From positions 46,913,363 to 46,977,362 of the forward strand of contig CM036756.1 in NCBI GenBank assembly GCA_020796225.1: 64,000 nucleotides of DNA, read 5' to 3'. Below are positions 54,670-64,000 of the stretch, in pieces; position 1 is the first letter of the stretch, and each line of letters begins with the position of its first letter. Position numbers and translations under genes: made by a program. Source of the DNA: Arion vulgaris (Eukaryota > Mollusca > Gastropoda > Stylommatophora > Arionidae). The notes beneath the pieces are model-generated. The model was given only the letters and a program-made list of their open reading frames with translations, had not been told where the DNA came from and did no database searches.

Positions 54670-55260
54670 TTACAAATATCCTCTACCGTCTCTCGTTCAG
54701 GTAGAATGAATATCTTAACCCTCTCTCAAGTAATATATCTACGAATTTATCAGGTAAAAATGTTTACTTTTCTAATATAAAATATCCACTTTCTCTCAAC
54801 TAAGGAATACTATCTACCTTCTCTCACCCAAGTAATATATATATCTTCTCTCGCACAGGTAAAATACCTGTACATATGTTGTCATGAAGAAAATCATGTT
54901 GACAAATTCGTTCCTACGTTTCTTATATACTTAATACTCACTTGTCGTCTAGAATTTCTCCAAGTAAAATCAATTGCCATAGTAGTATAGTTTAGCTAGA
55001 ACAATTATCTCCTATTGCAGTCATGCTTACACACTTCTAACGCAATGTCAATAATAGTTAAAACTTGAATCCACACTTGAACACCTTGTCAAAGTTCAAC
55101 ATGATTTATTGAAACAGCATACCTGACGTGAGAGAAAGCACTAAATAGTGTCAGGACTGAGAGAAAGCACTAAATTATAACGGCTCTCTGAGAGGTGAAA
55201 GAGAAAACGTTAAATATGACAGCTATGAAAGAAAGTATTAAATGGTGATAATTATGAATA
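54670..55260. repeat. Degenerate short tandem repeats
   Basis: Two old arrays: about 54675-54865, built on ctctc-caggtaatat-ctacc words of roughly 30 bp, and 55125-55250, built on gagagaaagcactaaat words of roughly 30-35 bp. Too diverged for an exact period. Confidence 0.55.
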
Positions 55261-55559
55261 ATAAATTGTCACACGTCATTCCACAAGTAGATATCAAGAA
55301 AATGTATAATAGTTGTTATATGTGCGCTTTGTGTAAGTTGGGACATGGATATAGACTAGTTATCAAACAATATTTGTGCATATCTACACATACAATACGT
55401 CGTTGGGTGTAGGCAAAACAAAACTGGAATAGTTACCAAACATTATTTATGGATACATATACATACAACAGAACCTAGGTAGAGTAAAAAAAAATATATA
55501 TATATATATATACACAACCGAACCTAGGTGTTGTACATACATCTACATACCACAGAGAA

Positions 55560-55797
55560 GTCTATGTGGCGAAATCGTTGCTTTGCGTTGCGATGGTAAG
55601 GGGTTCGAATCTGGACCGGACTGTTCTATTTACGAGTGCATTTTTTTGTTCCGAAGGTCCCTAGGATTGCTTCCGGAGCTACAGAGTATTTTCTTTAAGC
55701 AATACTCTCGACAGGTGGCGTGCAATTTCTGCGGAGAGGGACTGAGTCATATGGGGAAACCAAGTGCAATGAAGTCAGTCCTTCGTCTTTAGACATA
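55560..55797 (+). mobile_element. SINE-1
   Basis: B box ggggttcgaatctgg; body cctaggattgcttccggagctacagag, gcaatactctcgacagg, gagggactgagtcatatgggg, caatgaagtcagtccttcg. The A box is damaged (gtggcgaaatcgttg). Confidence 0.8.
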
Positions 55798-55889
55798 CAA
55801 CATAGGTAGGTGTAGCATATATATATATATATGATATATGATATAAGAGCAAAGGTGTAGTCAAGTGGTTCGAACTCTGGCTTCGTAAT

Positions 55890-56342
55890 GTCAAATGCCT
55901 GGAATTCGTTTTCCCAGTCTAGGTTCACATCACTAGACCTAACTTCTAACCTCCAGCGGCTTACGTGGATATACTGTCCTAGGCATGCGGGTGTTTACGG
56001 TAATGAGAGAGCGGACAGGCTTGCATCAACAGCATCGATTGTTGGGGAGTTGAAGATGGATAAGGGGATATTCTTCGGTCTCTTCGCGACTCTCTGTTGG
56101 ATGAGGACACTAAAATCGATGTTGAATCGATCAAGCGATTTAAGCAGTTTGGAGTTATCCGTTGTTTAAGTCGAACTGGATGCCTGAGAGGCAGAGTGAG
56201 AGGTGTGTTTAATCAGCGAGCCACAGGAACCATCAGTATGCATACTCTTCGATATCTGTTGGGAGAGACTGAGCACCTATGGGGCTGCCCGCAGTGCAAT
56301 GACGTCAGTTTAGTAACCAATAACCAATCTAACGGGTTCTTG
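55890..56342 (+). mobile_element. RNase H LINE, 3' portion, well preserved
   Basis: L-T-W-I-Y-C-P-R-H-A-G-V-Y-G-N-E-R-A-D-R-L-A, I-V-G-E-L-K-M-D-K-G, then in a second frame C-L-R-G-R-V-R-G-V-F-N-Q-R-A-T-G-T-I-S and E-H-L-W-G-C-P-Q-C-N-D. Nearly identical to the - strand copies at 21640-23345. Confidence 0.88.
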
Positions 56343-56497
56343 GCTCGATGAATGTTGGAAGAAAAAAGTTAATGAGGAAGCTCGCTATTTCAAATGACTA
56401 GCTAGCACTGAGAGGTTACTAAAAACGTCCCATTTCTATGGAATGTGTTATGCAATTACCGCTATATACATAGTAAACATACCTTTAAAAAAAATAA

Positions 56498-56737
56498 GGC
56501 ACTTGTGGCTAAGTGGTTACGCCCTTGCCTTGCGTTCAGAAGGTCGTGGGTTCGAATCCTGACTGTGCCGTTCTGTTCACGGGTGTATTTTTTTTAGAGA
56601 CACCTAAGATTGTTGCCGGAGCTACGGAGTTCGTGCGTTGTGCAATACTCTCGGCAGATGACTTGCCATTTCTGCGGAGAGGGGCCGAGCCATATGGGAT
56701 AAATCCTGGTGCAATGAAGTCAATCCTTCGGCGTTAT
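56498..56737 (+). mobile_element. SINE-1, full-length
   Basis: A box gtggctaagtggttacgcc, B box gtgggttcgaatcctg; then cctaagattgttgccggagctacgg, gcaatactctcggcag, gccgagccatatgggat, caatgaagtcaatccttcgg. With 32570-32815 it defines the family. Confidence 0.88.
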
Positions 56738-56993
56738 ACTATTTTTTGGCTTTAAAAAGAGAGAATGTGGATAATAGATTCTAGACAGGAACAAACGGAA
56801 CCCGAGAAATGTTGACAAAATCTAAACTGGTATCTGTTATTTTGATCAGAAACTGACTGTCAGCTCAATTTAGCACTGAGAATGATAGATCCGTAGCGTG
56901 TGATATGTTCACGCTCTCTCGCAGTAACAATTTCAACTTATAGAAATCAATATCAAGTTATCACAGCTCTATCCATGTCCAATGCTGAAGGGT

Positions 56994-57012
56994 CTCTCTC
57001 TCTCTCTCTCTC
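56994..57012. repeat. (TC)n tract
   Basis: About nine TC units. Confidence 0.85.
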
Positions 57013-57049
57013 CACTAGAAGCAATACTAGAAACCATTGTGGGCGTTAG

Positions 57050-57870
57050 ATTCACAAGCAGAAATTATATTAAACTTCGATTCCAGCGACAAGTTTACGC
57101 CTCCGACGAAAGAATGCAGCATTGTGTTAACGGTTTCCCGAGCGGTCCCTTATTTTCGGAGAAAAGAATCAACTGCTAAGAGAACAGCAACCCACATATC
57201 TTGAAGTAACACTTGATCGCCAGATCAATCTCAAAAAGCACGTTTAGAATATAAATAACAAAGCATCAAGAAGCTTATAGCTATTGAAGAAGTTCGGTGG
57301 CACAATATGGGGATCAGACAAAGCTACTCAGAGGATTATGTATTAGTTACATCGGCTCAACAGTAGAATACAATAGTGCATTTTTAACAACTTGTTCAAA
57401 GACAAACCCTGAATGAATGACTAGTCTTAGTACAGAACAATATGTTTCGTCTACTTAGTACAGCAATCACGTCAACACAAACTGCTAGCATATAACAGAA
57501 ACAATAAAGTGCAATCGTTTTATCTGTGATATTGAAGCTTATGAAAGCAATAAAAGAATAAAACCAGATCACCCCAATAAACTTCTTGTCGACAATTGGC
57601 AATAGAAACAAAGAATGAAACAAATGTCAAACCTACATAATATGAAGATCTTTTCAAACGAAAACAAAGCTGTGCACCATTGCCGAGCATCATTAAAAGA
57701 CGGAAGATGTAGGTGGCTTGGACATGTATATCGTATGCCGCCAGTAAGGACATTGGCTAGAACAGCTCTCCGATTGAATAGCGGATAGGTATAAGAAGGC
57801 TAAAAGAAACATTGAGAATAACGGTGGAAACAATTGGTAGAAAGGCGACAGAACAGCAGCAATGGAAATC
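57050..57870 (+). mobile_element. LINE RT thumb and C-terminus (YLGVTLDR type)
   Basis: 57178-57350: P-T-Y-L-E-V-T-L-D-R-Q-I-N-L-K-K-H-V, N-N-K-A-S-R-S-L, L-K-K-F-G-G-T-I-W-G-S-D, with in-frame stops. This is the jockey/CR1-like region after the RT palm. 57640-57860 belongs to another LINE type: I-K-R-R-K-M-x-W-L-G-H-V-Y-R-M-P-P-V-R-T-L-A-R-T-A-L. The two pieces are adjacent but need not be one element. Confidence 0.75.
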
Positions 57871-57924
57871 TTTTGTGGAAGCTTTATGTGTCAAAGTGGA
57901 CAACAAAGAGAATATATTAGATAC

Positions 57925-58100
57925 ATGGCCAACCCAGCATCACGAACACATGTCGTAAGAGCGACTGGGGTAGGGCCTAGGAAGCTACACTAGTAAATAA
58001 AAAGCGTCGCAGAAATCGGATGTGCTGGCCAACTTTTAGGCGCGTACTGTCACAGCGTACAATCGCTCTTAGACTTAGATCACATTGAGTGGTTTAACAA
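57925..58100 (-). repeat. Interspersed repeat F2
   Basis: catgtcgtaagagcgactgggg, tagggcctaggaagctacactagtaaataaaaagcg, cagaaatcggatgtgctggcc, aggcgcgtactg: reverse complement of 20190-20400. It ends just before the satellite array. Confidence 0.7.
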
Positions 58101-58159
58101 TGGGAGATATGGAGCGTTCGAAGAAGATCAAGGAGAGATCAGAGCACAATTTTTCAGCT

Positions 58160-60480
58160 CCTAATTCAACATATAGCACTTAATCACTTGAACAGAATTC
58201 AACATATAGCACTTAATCACTTGAACAGAATTCAACATATACCACTTAATCACTTGAACAGAATTCAACATATAGCACTTAATCACTTGAACAGAATTCA
58301 ACATATAGCACTTAATCACTTGAACAGAATTCAACATATAGCACTTAATCACTTGAACAGAATTCAACATATAGCACTTAATCACTTGAACAGAATTCAA
58401 CATATACCACTTAATTACTTGAACAGAATTCAACATATACCACTTAATCACTTGAACAGAATTCAACATATAGCACTTAATCACTTGAACAGAATTCAAC
58501 ATATACCACTTAATCACTTGAACAGAATTCAACATATAGCACTTAATCACTTGAACAGAATTCAACATATAGCACTTAATCACTTGAACAGAATTCAACA
58601 TATACCACTTAATTACTTGAACATAATTCAACATATAGCACTTAATGACTTGAACAGAATTCAACATATAGCACTTAATCACTTGAACATAATTCAACAT
58701 ATAGCACTTAATCACTTGAACAGAATTCAACATATAGCACTTAATCACTTGAACAGAATTCAACATATACCACTTAATCACTTGAACAGAATTCAACATA
58801 TAGCACTTAATCACTTGAACAGAATTCAACATAAGCACTGAATCACTTGAACATGATTCAACATAACCATCTTAAGTGCACTTGAACAGAATTCAATCAT
58901 ATACCACTGTAATCAATGAACAGAATCAAACATATACCACTGAATCACTTGAACAGACATTCAACATATAGCCAAACTTAATCATTAGAAAAGAATTAAG
59001 ATATATTCCACTTAACTACTTGTAATAGAATTCAACATATAGCATAATCACTTAGACAGAATTCACATGGATACCACTTTAATTACTTGAACATAATTCA
59101 ACATATACCACTAATGACTTGAAAAATCAACATATACCACTTAATCACTTGACAGAATTCAAATATAGCCTTAATCACTTGAACAGAATTCCATACATAT
59201 AACCACTTAATCATTTGTACAGAATTCAACTATATACACTTTCAACTCACTATTGAACAGAATTTCAAACATATAGCATTCTTAATCACTTGAACAGAAT
59301 AAAACAAATAGCACTTTAATCACTTCGAACAGAATTCATAATATAGACTTATCAGTCTTGAACAAATCAACATTAGCACTAATTCTATGAACAGAATTCA
59401 AAAAGCATATGTGCAGCATTAATCACTTGAACAGAATTCAACATATCCACTTAATCACTTGAACATAATTCACATTATACTTCTTAATTATTGAACATAA
59501 TTCAACATATAGCACTTAATGACTGAACAGAATTCAAATATAGCACTTAATCACTTGAACATAATTCAAACATATAGACTTAATCACTTGAACAGAATTC
59601 AACATATAGCACTTAATCACTTGAACAGAATTCAACATATACCACTTAATCACTTGAACAGAATTCAACATATACCACTTAATCACTTGAACAGAATTCA
59701 ACATATAGCACTTAATCACTTGAACAGAATTCAACATATAGCACTTAATCACTTGAACAGAATTCAACATATACCACTTAATCACTTGAACAGAATTCAA
59801 CATATAGCACTTAATCACTTGAACAGAATTCAACATATACCACTTAATCACTTGAACAGAATTCAACATATACCACTTAATCACTTGAACAGAATTCAAC
59901 ATATACCACTTAATCACTTTAACAGAATTCAACATATAGCACTTAATCACTTGAACAGAATTCAACATATACCACTTAATCACTTGAACAGAATTCAACA
60001 TATACCACTTAATCACTTGAACAGAATTCAACATATACCACTTAATCACTTGAACAGAATTCAACATATAGCACTTGAACAGAATTCAACATATAGCACT
60101 TAATGACTTGAACATAATTCAACATATAGCACTTAATCACTTGAACAGAATTCAACATATAGCACTTAATCACTTGAACAGAATTCAACATATAGCACTT
60201 AATCACTTGAACAGAATTCAACATATACCACTTAAACAGAATTCAACATATACCACTTAATCACTTAAACAGAATTCAACATATAGCACTTAATTACTTG
60301 AACAGAATTCAACATATAGCACTTAATCACTTGAACAGAATTCAACATATAGCACTTAATAACTTGAACATAATTCAACATATAGCACTTAATTACTTGA
60401 ACAGAATTCAACATATAGCACTTAATCACTTGAACAGAATTCAACATATAGCACTTAATCACTTGAACAGAATTCAACCA
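58160..60480. repeat. 33-bp satellite array, EcoRI-type
   Basis: Unit aattcaacatatagcact + taatcacttgaacag (33 bp), about 70 units by length. Nearly every unit has gaattc. Two main variants differ at one base (tagcac/taccac); rarer ones have taatta or acataattc. Units are exact in 58160-58830 and 59520-60480, while 58830-59520 is full of indels. Multiples of three bases keep frames open on both strands (e.g. 58188-58841 +, 58161-58838 -), giving 11-residue repeats; not regarded as coding. Confidence 0.97.
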
Positions 60481-60752
60481 AAAGTGACAGCTGTGCACAA
60501 ATCTGAATAAAACTGCTAAAACCAAGTCTTCGGGTGCCAGGAGTTGGATGATGTCATGAAGATTCTTATTTCCTTAAAGGTGGAATAAATGGAAGACATT
60601 AAATAGAACAACTTACAAACACATGCAGATATCACTACATGACACTCAACAGAAATGTAAGAGCACAAACTTATTGGATCATTAAAGAAAAAAAAGGAAA
60701 AATAAAGAATATGTTAGATTCTCCACATTCTTATTTGTTTAATTGTATCAAG

Positions 60753-60965
60753 GACGTCTGGCAGAATGGATTAGAGCGCGGCTCACATGCGGGAGACCCG
60801 TGTTCAATTCACGGTAAGGCCAATAATTTTCTTCTGTTGCGGGCATAAAAGAAAAATCCTAACATGAACAGCTTCGCAGCGACTGCACTAGCCATGCAGC
60901 CATTAAATTCCCCAGTCTCTCGTTTCAGCTGTTCTACACCGCCCTAAAACGCGGTACTACATGCA
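60753..60965 (+). mobile_element. SINE-2, full-length reference copy
   Basis: A box ctggcagaatggattagagcg, B box cgtgttcaattcacgg; body cttctgttgcgggcataaaag, aaatcctaacatgaacagcttcgc, cagccattaaattccccag; tail ccgccctaaaacgcggtactac. The head looks like a tRNA with 11-13 bp variable arm spacing. Confidence 0.88.
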
Positions 60966-61374
60966 GTAACCACAGTTGTTTAATATTTTGTTTCATTTTT
61001 TAATGGTCAACACTACTGGATACAACTAATTCAAGACTCGCTCTTAGGTTGAAAGAAGGCGTGTCTCGGTTTAAACATACTGTCATTCTCAATCAAAACA
61101 AACAAAATAAAACAAATAAACACGCTGTTAAACTGTCTACCAGGCAGTGTCTAATGAGAGATGGGATCATGTCTAGCAATCATATCAACATTGCTACAAA
61201 AATTGCTATAACAGCAAACAAATACAGCAGCGTAGTCGTGCCAGTGTGCAATAGGGCTACACTCCTGCACGGTAAACAAATTTTTACCAGATCATGCCCT
61301 TGCTCTCAATATGACAACACATACTTAGTTTTTACATTTTCTTTCTTCAACATAATTTGGGTATGTATATAAAC

Positions 61375-61672
61375 AAATAGATCTACCCAGAAAGAACTCA
61401 ACATCAAAGAAAACTGGCTGATGCTACAAATAAGAAAGAGAAAATTGAGATATTTTGGACATATAAAAAGGCTAGAGAAGACCATCATGGAAGGAGGCAT
61501 ATCGGCAAAGAGAAGAATAGGAAGACCACGGAGAAGATGGATTCAGCATGTAACTGATGGTTTGAACATGACGGCTGCAGAAGCAGGACATCTGGTCTAT
61601 GAGAGAGAGACATTCCGGAGAACTGTTGGGGTGGCAAATTTCTGCTCAGGACGACAAACTATTTGATGATGA
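61375..61672 (+). mobile_element. LINE 3' end (GRPRRRW type)
   Basis: Open frame 61421-61666: R-K-L-R-Y-F-G-H-I-K-R-L-E-K-T-I-M-E-G-G, R-R-I-G-R-P-R-R-R-W-I-Q-H-V-T-D-G, M-T-A-A-E-A-G-H-L. The C-terminus is intact to a stop at the 3' ttgatgatgat motif. Close to 7195-7585, but without its stop. 60970-61370 and 61680-61845 show nothing else. Confidence 0.85.
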
Positions 61673-61849
61673 TTTGGATATAAACAAAATCTAACGTAGT
61701 ACAATGATTCATCTGTTCTATAACAAGATAATTAATTTGACAAATATAGATTGCGTTATACGTTAACTGTGCGTAACCAGTTATATGTGAAAACAACCAT
61801 AAATATCATGTTAACAACTATGAAACCACATTGTGCAGCTTAACACATT

Positions 61850-62105
61850 TGTGGCCTAGGGGTTAGTGACTCTGTCTATTAACCCCGACGTTCTGAATTC
61901 GAATCAAGCTGCGGACAGTTTGCTTGCAAATTGTTTCCGTTGATTTTAACAAAGGACGATGGCGCCACCCGTTCAGAAAGCAATGGCAAACTACTGAACG
62001 TATAAGTGGTGCCTAGAAAATCAACGACTTGTTTACTGTGGTTGATGGCTACGTCCTTTGGGATATGCCACGATTTTCAATCAAGATCCAGTTTGTCAAG
62101 CGTCC
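61850..62105 (+). mobile_element. SINE-4, reference copy
   Basis: Head: tgtggcctaggggttagtgac (A box) and gaattcgaatcaagc (B box). Body: tttgcttgcaaattg, ttcagaaagcaatggcaaac, tactgaacgtataagtggtgcc, ctagaaaatcaacgacttg, tttactgtggttgatggctacg. The body is shared with 2160-2395 and 37715-37950. Confidence 0.78.
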
Positions 62106-62354
62106 GGGTACTTCTTATTGTAGGACTGCTCGAACTAGTACACATATTCTAAAGCTGTCATTTCTGTATAGAGGTCAACATCCGTGTTGGCTAGTGGAAG
62201 AAACACATGCGTCATGATATAACTAAGTAATCTAGCCATTTAAAAGAGCTAGTCATCAATCTGCCTATCATTTATCCTGACGAGAAGGGATGGACGTGCG
62301 AGAGAACAGTTTATGAGTATGTGTACTTAGTATGCGACGGAAACAATCGCATAC

Positions 62355-62560
62355 CTTAGTGATGTGAATTTCAATTACTTTTGAGTATTTGCAATTATTC
62401 GTTACTTTTGCAAAAAGTAACGAATGCTATTCGATATAAATTATCGATTCGCAGTTACAAGTATTATTCGTTACTGCGAGCCAATAATTGATGTCGACGA
62501 ATATATAGCATAAATTATCGATTTCTCAATTCTTGTCGAAGATATCGGTACTAGCGATGA
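62355..62560. repeat. tagtgatgtg element with internal hairpin
   Basis: Starts ttagtgatgtgaattt and contains attcgttacttttgc / aaaaagtaacgaat, an inverted repeat around 62397-62427. More attcg/cgaat words follow. Possibly an end of a hAT-like element; its other end is undefined. Confidence 0.4.
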
Positions 62561-62699
62561 TAATCGTTTTACCTGATTTGACATAAATATAACTGGGAAG
62601 TGACAAACATAAAGAGGTGGATTCCATCAGGACAAGGAACAACATTTGACTGAAAATGGTTTCATGTAGGGATGGCTCAATAAGTTGATAACATAGTAA

Positions 62700-63130
62700 G
62701 TCTTATCTTAACCACATTTGATGTGAAGCGTCGTGGGGAGATTTAGTTTTCTGTCTTGTGCCAGGTGTGTTGCGCTTGATGTTGCCACTCCATGCTTTCG
62801 CAGGGACTCTAAGATGTTATCTATCCATCGTGTTCTTGGCATGTCTCGTGCTCTGCCCCTGAGTGTCGATTATTGTAGGCACGTGATGGTAGTAAAGGTG
62901 GCTCCATTCTCATTAGATGACTGAACCACTTGATTCTTTGCTTCTCGATGTACTGTATGCATGGTATAGTACCAACAATGCTTCTGATATTCTCGTTTCG
63001 CACTCTATCTCTCCTTGTAACGTTGACAGCTTTTTGTAGACATCTCATTTCACATGTTGCAATCTTTATTTCTTGTGTCGTAGTCCGGGGTCATGTTTGG
63101 CACTGATAGCAAGAGTTGGAATAAATATGC
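62700..63130 (-). mobile_element. LINE C-terminal tail (KWFSHLMRM type)
   Basis: The - strand has D-R-V-R-N-E-N-I-R-S-I-V-G, then I-E-K-Q-R-I-K-W-F-S-H-L-M-R-M-E-P-P, followed by broken frames. Related to, but distinct from, 22266 and 45910. Confidence 0.78.
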
Positions 63131-63249
63131 AGTTTATCAGTTGTCGTTTGACTGCCATGTTAATGCTTGGATGTTTTAATAGTTATAGCACTCGCCCCTT
63201 TTGATACCTGGTAGTATTCGGTATTCGGGTACCGAATACTTGCTATTCT

Positions 63250-63340
63250 TCCATTACTATAACCTTCGCTATCTGCTGATGGAGACTGAGCACATATAGG
63301 TATGTTCGGCGTTCAATGATGTCGGTTCTGGAACAGGGAA
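63250..63340 (+). mobile_element. RNase H LINE, 3' end fragment
   Basis: ataaccttcgctatctgctgatggagactgagcac...gttcggcgttcaatgatgtcgg matches 56245-56310 (acatctttcgatatctgttggg-type end). Confidence 0.55.
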
Positions 63341-63356
63341 TAAACGATCGCGAAGG

Positions 63357-63412
63357 AGAGAGAGAGAAAGAGAGGGATGTATATATATATATATAAGGGA
63401 CATATATATATA
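63357..63412. repeat. (GA)n and (TA)n microsatellites
   Basis: gagagagagaaagagag followed by two TA runs. Confidence 0.85.
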
Positions 63413-63594
63413 ACAGCGAATACAGCTCAGACAAGATGGTTACTGACGTAGCTGTTTTATTTCTGGCGGTTACAGACACTATTTGCGAGTCTTATAAACA
63501 TTTTATATCATTTTAAAGTGTAATAAGTAGTTTATACAGTCGTCCTATCCTGTCGCTATCATACATCGATTACCAATAGCATTTTTTCGTTAGT

Positions 63595-63830
63595 CCGCTA
63601 TAAATTCAGGCGCAGTTATGGCACCCCTGACTTAATTTTGATTGAAGGTTTGCTTTCCTTATCACCAGTGTCCCTCGTCATTCATGCCAACCTTACTCCG
63701 ACTTCAGAAATACTTGTAATTTAGATTCCAATGTCAAGGATCAAGATCTCATGTAGTTCAACCGCGTATTTTTGTTAGAATTTTTGGCCAAGCTGGCCTT
63801 GAACCCGATGTTTCCACAGTCAGTGGTCAC
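63595..63830 (+). repeat. Interspersed repeat I, long copy
   Basis: gcgcagttatggcacccctgac, ttgaaggtttgctttccttatcaccagtgtccctcgtcattc, cttactccgacttcag, cttgtaatttagattcc, ggccaagctggccttgaaccc. The longest copy for family reconstruction. Beyond 63830 nothing is recognised. Confidence 0.7.
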
Positions 63831-64000
63831 TATCAAAGAGTGTTATCTATTAACTTCGCTATCGGTGACCTCACCAATAGCATAAAAAGCAGCAACAGCG
63901 ATCATACTAAATGCAAAGGTTGCAACCCAATACTTCCTGGATGAGTAGCTAATGAAATGGTGGACAGATAATACGTTGGTAGAGTGTACCGTCATGGCAA

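Noticed and set aside
58161..58841. Long open frames (about 220 codons) on both strands in the 33-bp array
   Set aside because: The unit is 11 codons long with no stop in some frames, so open frames are automatic. No start context, splice signals or non-repeat domain.
59519..60103. 194-codon repeat frame
   Set aside because: Same 33-bp array; same reason.
58160..60480. CRISPR array
   Set aside because: Direct repeats have no unique spacers; this is a tandem satellite in animal DNA.

Overview
The window is animal nuclear DNA: AT-rich, with small GT-AG exons scattered in long introns and very dense retrotransposon debris. The mix of LINE families with RNase H tails, several tRNA-derived SINE families, a Penelope-like element with a GIY-YIG endonuclease, hAT-type MITEs and many minisatellites suggests a lophotrochozoan invertebrate, most likely a mollusc. 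The phylum is an inference. No bacterial-type genes, CRISPR array or operon are present.

Two host genes are recognised, facing each other tail to tail. (1) On the + strand, 429-4165 holds the last three coding exons of YKT6, the prenylated R-SNARE; its 5' exons lie before the window. (2) On the - strand, five exons spread over 46348-19366 rebuild a FAM53-family gene of about 460 codons. All splice phases agree, except for one apparent extra base inside the large exon 3. Between them, 11097-11310 (-) may be the terminal exon of a third, unidentified gene.

Everything else is repeat. 4-19 kb: YKT6 3' UTR, SINEs, LINE 3' ends. 19-25 kb: FAM53 exons 5 to 3, with a LINE nested in an RNase H LINE (8-bp target duplication). 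25.8-27.9 kb: Penelope-like element in FAM53 intron 2. 28.8-32.5 kb: hAT-type MITEs with 8-bp duplications. 31-46 kb: FAM53 intron 1 with LINE pieces, a 36-bp array and a 48-bp array of about 1.9 kb. 42.8-43.4 kb: an unnamed retroposon with a 14-bp duplication, related to a copy at 19.75 kb. 47.3-49.0 kb: two LINEs nested in opposite orientation. 58.2-60.5 kb: a 33-bp EcoRI-type satellite with a degraded centre. 60.7-64 kb: SINE and LINE remnants.

Long open frames inside the arrays (35.6-36.2, 58.2-60.5, 5.7-6.0 kb) arise because the repeat units are multiples of three bases, and they are not called as genes. Repeat families are given working names (SINE-1, SINE-2, repeat E, F, G, I and so on) from similarity between copies in this window; none was checked against a database.
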